NCBI GenBank assembly: GCA_937880795.1
Contig: CALGRQ010000015.1
Coordinates: 1 to 11,995, forward strand
Direction of reading: 5' to 3'
Length of the DNA: 11,995 nt
Origin: an uncultured Dyadobacter sp.
GTDB lineage: Bacteria > Bacteroidota > Bacteroidia > Cytophagales > Spirosomataceae
Numbering within the stretch: the first letter of the stretch is position 1; every line of letters begins with the position of its first letter. Of the stretch, positions 7,501 to 11,995 are shown in pieces. Both the position numbers and the translations under genes were made by a program. The notes under the pieces are model-generated. The model was not told the DNA's origin and made no database searches. It saw nothing but the letters and a program-made list of their open reading frames with translations.

Positions 7501-7755
7501 GGTACCCAGGCTTAGTTTTCTAAGTGCCAGATGGTGTTCATAATGCTCATATATTTTGCCCGCCAGCATCACAGTAAGGGCGGCAGCCACATAGGCGATG
7601 GGAAGAGAATATTCGGGGTGATTTTCTAAAAGAAGCACATTGGCTGATACATATACCAGTGTGGTTCCTACATTGGTAAAGAAATTGTGTAGGAAAAACA
7701 GGAGTGTTTGTTTATTGAATTTACTAAAAAGCCCGGTATGGGTAGATGCTGTCAT
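4549..7755 (-). CDS. NTT/MFS-like membrane protein with HEAT-like repeats and C-terminal cNMP-binding domain
   Basis: A 1068-residue three-part protein. Residues 1 to about 420 contain roughly a dozen hydrophobic segments resembling the ATP/ADP-carrier (NTT/Npt) and MFS fold; transport substrate unknown. Residues about 425-910 are helical and repetitive (for example NPNVQVRYKALEVL, HQDNDIVRGAIVGS), typical of HEAT-like repeats. Residues about 945-1068 form a cyclic-nucleotide-binding domain: LFSNTPENVL, then KGDLGDSMYVIYAGEIGIY, then the phosphate-binding cassette FGELALLDTEPRSATT with E1004 and R1013, the residues that normally hold the ribose hydroxyl and cyclic phosphate. It should thus be able to bind cAMP or cGMP. 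An in-frame TTG at 7762-7764 is possible; I choose ATG 7753-7755 because it lies just before the first helix. It lies 88 bases downstream of the antiporter on the same strand and converges on the cyclase cluster. It may be a gated transporter or a membrane sensor using a retired transporter fold. An AT-rich, ATA-codon-rich patch interrupts the repeat region (about 5570-5690). Confidence 0.88.
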   Translation of the reverse strand: MTASTHTGLFSKFNKQTLLFFLHNFFTNVGTTLVYVSANVLLLENHPEYSLPIAYVAAALTVMLAGKIYEHYEHHLALRKLSLGTMLASLFMVAVVMILLSLGHGVATAIAIMVGFRVIYLLVNLEFWGLSALVFDVRQSKRLFGVIGSGDMPAKALGAVLATLIHSPSVLMILLVISLAFFALAFYTQILTFRHTQIPDPHHARPRRASISSSKIEQKYFAGNKLLTALCLGIVAIAAAATWIEYHFFVNVKYKFHSQHDIIVFVGSVLTGTYLISTFVKTLFSGKVVERFGIKLTLYLLPLTTILVSLGLLISSYIRQDEPSLLVYYCVAYLLFEIVRRTIFDPVFLVLFQPLSTKNRLKGHTLAKGLYEPMGMFLAGTLLWIIYSNDLSNLSLTFDLSLLFALVALFFFRKSYSAYILELKNAISKRFIQSGELPSPADVLPIIKDNLGSERKEEVINAIDWLAKNNDSILQQNMDSLLKNPNVQVRYKALEVLSAMNKPELTPYFFLYIESEPDTACQTLAVRIACASSKLSDEKLARYLAHQDNDIVRGAIVGSWEAGKSLSLIHGTLRKLLRSKDEISLKIALTCLQEMNLAPHLEAVKELLVDGPKDIKSMALELLITQAPESLNQDIEPHIENGFSKSVIAALINAGDPGNRVLTQWLQTGETKKKLTDFVHVAEKNRTSFTQNILLNLLKSIYLNKSNIYTKHIDRSIHFSILKSFSKYPISTESQEVVSEFIHKEITASYQLLDTMDGASQDRMWQKTLQYELDLAKERLFYIFMALYDKDAIHSAWKGIRHNSNEKKANSIEMIENLIPRSLYPALQGILEDHPIAKKREFLFQYVNEEEVKMPLVDLILKEQDRRFTTWTIALAITKVPQDIALPESILNHANQLIREVSTTRSLIHTSNTTAMKHDSTSTQISEMERIIVLKNTQLFSNTPENVLSSIAPIMREVRFVEGQEVFAKGDLGDSMYVIYAGEIGIYDGTKQLALFDKGEIFGELALLDTEPRSATTIAESDVLLFRIDQEDFYELMEERDEILRNVLRILCQRIRIQNEKMRLSVNP
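5652..5681. repeat. Inverted repeat in AT-rich patch inside the HEAT region
   Basis: ATATACTTTT (5652-5661) and AAAAGTATAT (5672-5681) are perfect reverse complements separated by ten bases. They lie within the coding region of the NTT/HEAT/cNMP protein, inside the most AT-rich stretch of the gene. The palindrome is real, but AT-rich DNA forms such repeats by chance and no function is claimed. Confidence 0.5.
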
Positions 7756-7843
7756 ATCATTCAAACTACTATGGTCACTATTGTAAAATAAGCATTAAAT
7801 CTTCCCATTAAAAATAGGTAGAGGGAAGCCTATGTAAAAACCC

Positions 7844-10114
7844 TTAGGCACGTATCATTAAAACGGATGGCACGTGAGACAACCACACGCTATGCGATTC
7901 TACCGCTGCTTTCCAACTTTGGTAACTGATTAACATCAGATCCTGTTTTCTGAGAAAATCTTTTTCCAGTGCGTTATCAGTTCGGAGGTAAACCCGTTCT
8001 GGAGCCTGTTCTTGTATATGCGTGAAAATAAGGTTTGAACTGGATAAGGTTGTTAATATGCCCATGGGGTCTATAATGGTAAGCCGAACATCGGGATTGG
8101 CCATCCACTTTCCAGCCATTTCCAGCAGCAAAACATCATTTTCAGAGAAAACCGGCAGGAGTATATGCTCCGTTTTAATCATATTTTTTTCTATAAAAAG
8201 AGCTACCGGTATTTTCACATAGCGAAGGACGTGGCTGGTACGTTCGTCGAAAATATCATCATGAAAAAGATTTTCCTTTCCTTTAAGCGTGTCGAGAAGT
8301 CGTACAGGGCTGATGATTTTATTGGTAATACCCAATAATTTACCCAAAAGCGTACCTTCAAATACATTATGACCAATACCCATCAGCAATAAATCATATC
8401 TACCATCATTCGCTGTTTCGATGATATCGTGTTCAATGTCTTGCGACGGTTTAAATAATGTGTTTATAGATAATTGGAGTTGAGTTGCTTCCTCCTTGAT
8501 CGGTTTAAATGTGTCATATTCATACTCTTCCGTGTTGACCTGGTTCAAATAACTGCTGGGCGATAGGTGTAAGGCTGTCATTTTCTTGTGGCTGTCCAGG
8601 CTTATAAAATGACTCGACAAGCGTAACATTTTTCTCCCGCTAAGAGGACTGGCAAATGCCAGCAAAATGGAATACTCAGGTTTAGCAGTCGTTGTTGACG
8701 GATATGATTCCTTCGTTTCCGGTAAAAACCGGTCGATAAGATCTAGCCCAGGGCCAGTCATGCAGGTGGTTACAAGCGCCATGATGACCATCATCGCAAA
8801 AATTTCTGGTGAAAGTACACCAATATCATAGCCTATATTGAGGACTACCAATTCCATTAGTCCACGTGTGTTCATCAGAGATCCAATGATAAGGCTATCG
8901 CGCCAGCTCTGCTTCACAAATCGGGCGGCCAAAGCACTTCCAATAAACTTTCCAGTAACAGCGGCGACGATAATCCATCCGGTAATTTGCCACAAATACG
9001 GGTCGTTGATGAGCCCAATTTGCGTTCTTAATCCGGTGAATACAAAGAACAAAGGCAATAAGAGAACCATGGAAACATCTTCCACTTTCTCAATAAATAT
9101 ATTCCGAAAACTATGATTTTCCGGCATAATTACACCTGCCATAAACGCCCCAAATAAGGCATGTATACCAATCACTTCGGTGCAATACGCAGACCCCATC
9201 AACATCAGAAAAAAGATGGCAACAACAGGTTTGGTTAAACCTTCTTTGTAACTGTAATGGTCACCGATTCTTTTGAGAAAAGGTTTAACCACATTTAGCA
9301 TCAATAATACATAGCCTATGGCCATCAGCATGGTATATAGTGAGCTTACAAAGGAGCCTGCTTTAACAATGGCAATAACGGCTGCTAAAATACACCAGGC
9401 TGTGATGTCGTCTGTGGCAGCGCAGGTTATGACCATCATGCCCAATTTGGTTTTCGAGAGTCCCCGCTCTTGGACAATTCGCGCCAGTACCGGGAAGGCC
9501 GTGATACTCAGTGCAATGCCAATGAATAAAGAGAACGATAAAAAGTTAATTCCTTCCGGGGCAAAATCCTGATACATGTATAAAGCGAGCCCTACACCCA
9601 ACGCAAAAGGCAGTATGATACTGGCGTGACTAATTACAATGGCCTCCTGAGCTTTGGTTTTGAGCACCTTAAGATCCAGCTCCATGCCAATAATAAACAT
9701 GAAGAGGATGAGACCAATTTGACTTAAAAATTGAAGATTGCCCAGAGATTTCTGGGGAAACAAAAAACCTGAAAACTCGGGAAAGAGTAACCCTACAACC
9801 GAAGGGCCCAGGAAAATACCGGCAGCAATCTCACCGATTACAGTGGGTTGACCAATTTTTTTACAAAACCATCCGAATACCCTTGCGGTTATAATGATGG
9901 TCATGATTTGGAGTAAGAGTATGGCTAGTGGGCTACTTAGATCGTGATATAACGTACTTGTAAATTGCTCAAGAGCGGTGCTGTTGACACCATGCTTTTC
10001 ATGACGAACAACATCGGTTTCCAGCAGTTGACCTTGTGATATAAACCAGTAAAGAAGTCCGGAAAGTGCACCAATTGTAACTGTATAGAATAGAACGTTG
10101 CGTAAGTTCTTCAT
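7844..10114 (-). CDS. CPA2-family cation/proton antiporter with USP-like C-terminal region
   Basis: A 756-residue inner-membrane antiporter exchanging monovalent cations (K+ or Na+) for protons. An N-terminal anchor helix (about 8-25) and a short extracytoplasmic stretch precede a Na+/H+ exchanger domain with about twelve helices (roughly 60-455). Family signatures are IGQPTVIGEIAAGIFLGPS, SITAFPVLARIV, the acidic pair D235-D236 in AATDDITAW, and MNTRGLMELVVLNIG containing R417 and E421. The last feature and the long tail resemble the CHX-like branch. A DD pair, rather than QD or ND, is usually linked to electrogenic exchange; this is only suggestive here. The cytosolic tail (about 480-756) resembles universal stress protein domains, including LLLMGIGHNVFEGTLLGKLL near residue 578, which fits a nucleotide-binding loop pattern. 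Start ATG 10112-10114. The NTT/HEAT/cNMP gene follows 88 bases downstream, so the two may be one transcript; no strong terminator was seen between them. Confidence 0.93.
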   Translation of the reverse strand: MKNLRNVLFYTVTIGALSGLLYWFISQGQLLETDVVRHEKHGVNSTALEQFTSTLYHDLSSPLAILLLQIMTIIITARVFGWFCKKIGQPTVIGEIAAGIFLGPSVVGLLFPEFSGFLFPQKSLGNLQFLSQIGLILFMFIIGMELDLKVLKTKAQEAIVISHASIILPFALGVGLALYMYQDFAPEGINFLSFSLFIGIALSITAFPVLARIVQERGLSKTKLGMMVITCAATDDITAWCILAAVIAIVKAGSFVSSLYTMLMAIGYVLLMLNVVKPFLKRIGDHYSYKEGLTKPVVAIFFLMLMGSAYCTEVIGIHALFGAFMAGVIMPENHSFRNIFIEKVEDVSMVLLLPLFFVFTGLRTQIGLINDPYLWQITGWIIVAAVTGKFIGSALAARFVKQSWRDSLIIGSLMNTRGLMELVVLNIGYDIGVLSPEIFAMMVIMALVTTCMTGPGLDLIDRFLPETKESYPSTTTAKPEYSILLAFASPLSGRKMLRLSSHFISLDSHKKMTALHLSPSSYLNQVNTEEYEYDTFKPIKEEATQLQLSINTLFKPSQDIEHDIIETANDGRYDLLLMGIGHNVFEGTLLGKLLGITNKIISPVRLLDTLKGKENLFHDDIFDERTSHVLRYVKIPVALFIEKNMIKTEHILLPVFSENDVLLLEMAGKWMANPDVRLTIIDPMGILTTLSSSNLIFTHIQEQAPERVYLRTDNALEKDFLRKQDLMLISYQSWKAAVESHSVWLSHVPSVLMIRA

Positions 10115-10350
10115 ATTAAATTGGGGAGTGAAGCACGCAAAATACTAAAATTATAAATCTCCATTGTGATCCCAGCATGAAGGAGCTTAGAAAACGCAGG
10201 ACCGATCCTCATACATGTTATGGATAAGCGAAGGTTATAAATGGTAGGAAATGATTTGAAAACCTTTGAAAATGGGGTAATTAGGAGACAATAAACGGAG
10301 CAAAAAATGGTTGCTATACGTAGCGTTCAATTCTTAAATGACTGTAAACA
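10115..10350. promoter_or_regulatory. Divergent intergenic region, no clear motif
   Basis: This 236-base AT-rich gap separates the minus-strand antiporter from the plus-strand secreted protein and must hold promoters for both. I found no convincing TTTG/TAnnTTTG pair in either direction, no riboswitch-like structure and no operator palindrome. A TAATTTTA element on the antiporter side lacks an upstream partner. Confidence 0.3.
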
Positions 10351-10809
10351 ATGTGTAAAAAATACAGGTGGCTAACAATGTGCCTACTTATTGCTTCTGT
10401 AAGTTATGTAAAGGCGCAAACAGCTCAGGATTCTGCGAATATCAAACGGGTGGCACTAGCATATATCGAAGCGCAACATAAACCCAATCCTCAGTTGATG
10501 GAAGGGGCGCTGCATCCGCGTATGGTGAAACGATCGGTTTTTACAAACAAGGCTTCGCAGAAGCAATATGTTTCGGAGTATTTTACTGAAAACATGATTA
10601 TCCTGGCTCAAACCTATAATGCAAAAGGGGATAAGTTTCCTGAAAATCCGAGAAAAGAAGTAAAGTTCCTGGATGTGTCCGCGTTAACGGCTTCCGTTAA
10701 ACTCATTGCGGATGCCTGGATTGACTACATGCATGTGGTAAAGGTAAACGGGGAGTGGAAGGTAATTAATGTGTTATGGCAGTATAACGACGTCGCTGAA
10801 CATCAATAG
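10351..10809 (+). CDS. Secreted NTF2-fold protein, lumazine-binding-2-like
   Basis: A 152-residue exported protein. Residues 1-22 form a classical signal peptide (basic MCKKYRW, hydrophobic core LLIASVSY, cleavage likely after VKA before QTAQD). The mature part has the small NTF2-like/Lumazine_bd_2 pattern: an N-terminal helix (IKRVALAYIEAQ), MEGALHPRMVKRSVF, then strands with VSALTASVKLIADAWIDYMHVVKVNGEWKVINVLWQY at the end. The final 'W-x-D-Y-x-H-V-x-x-x-x-G-x-W-K-V-I-N-V-L-W' wording is highly typical of this group, whose members are mostly uncharacterised periplasmic proteins. Start ATG 10351; a second in-frame ATG at 10378 would shorten the signal peptide's basic end and is less likely. 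It stands alone, divergent from the antiporter and followed by a hairpin. Its ligand or role is unknown. Confidence 0.85.
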   Translation: MCKKYRWLTMCLLIASVSYVKAQTAQDSANIKRVALAYIEAQHKPNPQLMEGALHPRMVKRSVFTNKASQKQYVSEYFTENMIILAQTYNAKGDKFPENPRKEVKFLDVSALTASVKLIADAWIDYMHVVKVNGEWKVINVLWQYNDVAEHQ

Positions 10810-10836
10810 TTGCCGTGAAATGGGCCTCAGAGGAGA

Positions 10837-10874
10837 TCATGAAGAAAGCCCGGTATCAAGGGCTTTCTTCATGA
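10837..10874. terminator. Strong hairpin between convergent genes, probable terminator
   Basis: TCATGAAGAAAGCCC (10837-10851) pairs perfectly over 15 bases with GGGCTTTCTTCATGA (10860-10874) around an eight-base loop. It lies 27 bases after the stop of the secreted-protein gene and 81 bases beyond the end of the convergent enolase-superfamily gene. No clean T-run follows on either side, so it is a less orthodox terminator than the one at 4517-4546. It could also stabilise the 3' ends of both messages. Confidence 0.65.
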
Positions 10875-10955
10875 GGTAATCGGTATTTGGTCCCTTTTAA
10901 TTTACCCTGAATCATCGAGAAATGACATGGGTTTCTTGGTAACTTAGGTCAACTT

Positions 10956-11995
10956 TCAGCTCCACAAGCGATCATGGGAGCGTTTTTCGTTCCAATCATT
11001 CGTGGGGGCAAAATAACTTTTGTCTTTTGGATGGAGGTGTTTTTTGACCACTTCTTCATTCAGTTCAATACCAAGTCCGGGTGCTTCTAAGGGCAGGTTC
11101 GCATAGCCTTTTTCGATCAGCTTTCGACCATCGGTGGTCTTTACCAAGCTCTCCCACCATGGTACATCCACGGAATGATGTTCAAGAGCGAGGAAATTTT
11201 GAGTTGCCGCGGCACAATGTACGTTGGCCATGAAACTCACCGGAGTACCCGCAAAATGCATTGCCATGGCAATGCCATGATCCTCGGCGTAATCACCAAT
11301 TCTTTTGGTTTCAAGAAGGCCACCCGAAGAAGCTAAGTCAGGATGTACAATATCAACCGCCCGTTGCTCAATCAATGCCTTGAAACCTTCTTTGAGGTAA
11401 ATATCTTCACCCGTCAAAGTGGGTGTATCGAGCGCATCGGAAATTGTCTTCCACTGGTCGGTGTACTCCCAAGGTACCATATCTTCGAGCCATGCCAAAC
11501 GGTATTTGTCAAGTGCTTTACCCAAACGAATACAGTTATTTAAGTCGAAATGCCCATAGTGATCAGAAGATAGAGGCACTTCATAACCAATCACACTGCG
11601 TACGTCTTCCACTACTTTGGCCATTTCGTCCAAACCTTTTGGGGTGATTTGAATAGCGGTGAAAGGATGTTTGGTGTTGGCATAGGAATGATAATCTCCC
11701 GCCCACTGCGAGAAACCGCCTCCCCAGAATTTATTATTCACAACACTGTTTTCTTTATTGCGAAGCATACCGATGGATATATCCATTTTTAGCCATGTAT
11801 AGCCTTGATCTTGTGTGCGGTACTTAATTTTTTCTTTGAATTCACTTAAATCATTGGATTCTGGCGTATCGGCATAGAGACGGACTTTATCCCGATAGCG
11901 TCCACCCAGTAATTGCCAACAAGGAACGCCATAGGCTTTTCCGCAAAGGTCCCAAAGTGCCATTTCTACACCGCAAACACCACCTGCTTGTCTGC
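10956..11995 (-). CDS. Enolase-superfamily (mandelate racemase-like) dehydratase, 5' end missing
   Basis: The frame is open to the right edge, and the wording before the first visible Met (RQAGGVCGVEMALWDLCGKA) is conserved family sequence, so Met 11961-11963 is internal and about 80-100 N-terminal residues are outside the window. Counting from that Met, the barrel domain has metal ligands D134 (SSDHYGHF), E160 (WLEDMVPW) and E186 (TGEDIY). The Asp-His catalytic dyad is D209 (VHPDLASSGG) and H236 (MAMHFAGTP), and E261 lies in ALEHHSVD. These place it in the mandelate racemase branch, whose members abstract the proton alpha to a carboxylate, mostly dehydrating sugar acids such as galactonate. 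The usual second-strand K-x-K appears as LKMD (K59), so the exact substrate cannot be assigned. No sugar-catabolism neighbours are visible. It ends at the TGA at 10956-10958. Confidence 0.9.
   Translation of the reverse strand, partial: RQAGGVCGVEMALWDLCGKAYGVPCWQLLGGRYRDKVRLYADTPESNDLSEFKEKIKYRTQDQGYTWLKMDISIGMLRNKENSVVNNKFWGGGFSQWAGDYHSYANTKHPFTAIQITPKGLDEMAKVVEDVRSVIGYEVPLSSDHYGHFDLNNCIRLGKALDKYRLAWLEDMVPWEYTDQWKTISDALDTPTLTGEDIYLKEGFKALIEQRAVDIVHPDLASSGGLLETKRIGDYAEDHGIAMAMHFAGTPVSFMANVHCAAATQNFLALEHHSVDVPWWESLVKTTDGRKLIEKGYANLPLEAPGLGIELNEEVVKKHLHPKDKSYFAPTNDWNEKRSHDRLWS

Noticed and set aside
7801..7828. Inverted repeat CTTCCC / GGGAAG between the antiporter and the cNMP-protein gene
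   Set aside because: Only six base pairs with a 16-base loop and no T-run on the minus strand; too weak to call a terminator or attenuator.
10165..10180. TGTGA half-site upstream of the antiporter, suggestive of a cAMP-CRP operator
   Set aside because: The second half expected six bases later reads CATGA instead of TCACA, so there is no palindrome; a single five-base match is expected by chance.
10115..10350. Possible small RNA or riboswitch in the divergent gap
   Set aside because: No conserved fold, paired stems of useful length or terminator were visible by eye.

Overview
The window looks like chromosomal DNA of a Bacteroidota bacterium, most likely of the Cytophagales type. This is inferred from moderate-to-low GC, A-rich start contexts with few clear Shine-Dalgarno sequences, a histidine kinase with the phosphoacceptor signature and following 'NPLNFVNNFSE' wording common in that group, and neighbours (SdiA-regulated-type lipoprotein, lumazine-binding-2-like secreted protein) frequent there. 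No rRNA, tRNA, CRISPR array, insertion sequence or phage gene was seen.

Layout. (1) 1-800, minus strand: the start of a lipoprotein with an SdiA-regulated/phytase-like beta-propeller pattern, running off the left edge. (2) 1014-4533, plus strand: a four-gene signalling cluster made of a membrane histidine kinase, a stand-alone receiver protein, a receiver-class III adenylate cyclase fusion, and a small HD-domain phosphohydrolase. It ends in a strong hairpin whose left arm lies in the last codons of the HD gene. (3) 10114 down to 4549, minus strand: a CPA2-type cation/proton antiporter with a C-terminal USP-like region, followed 88 bases later by a 1068-residue protein joining an ATP/ADP-carrier-like (NTT/MFS) membrane domain, a HEAT-like helical repeat region and a C-terminal cyclic-nucleotide-binding domain. 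(4) 10351-10809, plus strand: a small secreted NTF2-fold/lumazine-binding-like protein, followed by a 15-bp perfect hairpin. (5) 10956-11995, minus strand: an enolase-superfamily (mandelate racemase-like) sugar-acid dehydratase, cut at its 5' end by the right edge.

How they may work together. Regions 2 and 3 meet tail to tail across a shared bidirectional terminator. One side encodes a phosphorelay-controlled enzyme predicted to make cAMP plus a possible hydrolase. The other encodes a membrane protein with an intact-looking cyclic-nucleotide pocket plus an ion antiporter. The simplest hypothesis is a local second-messenger circuit: kinase to receivers, to cAMP, to a cNMP-gated transporter-like protein. 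The domains are directly supported by motifs; the functional link between them is inference from gene proximity. The flanking regions (1, 4, 5) look unrelated to this circuit.
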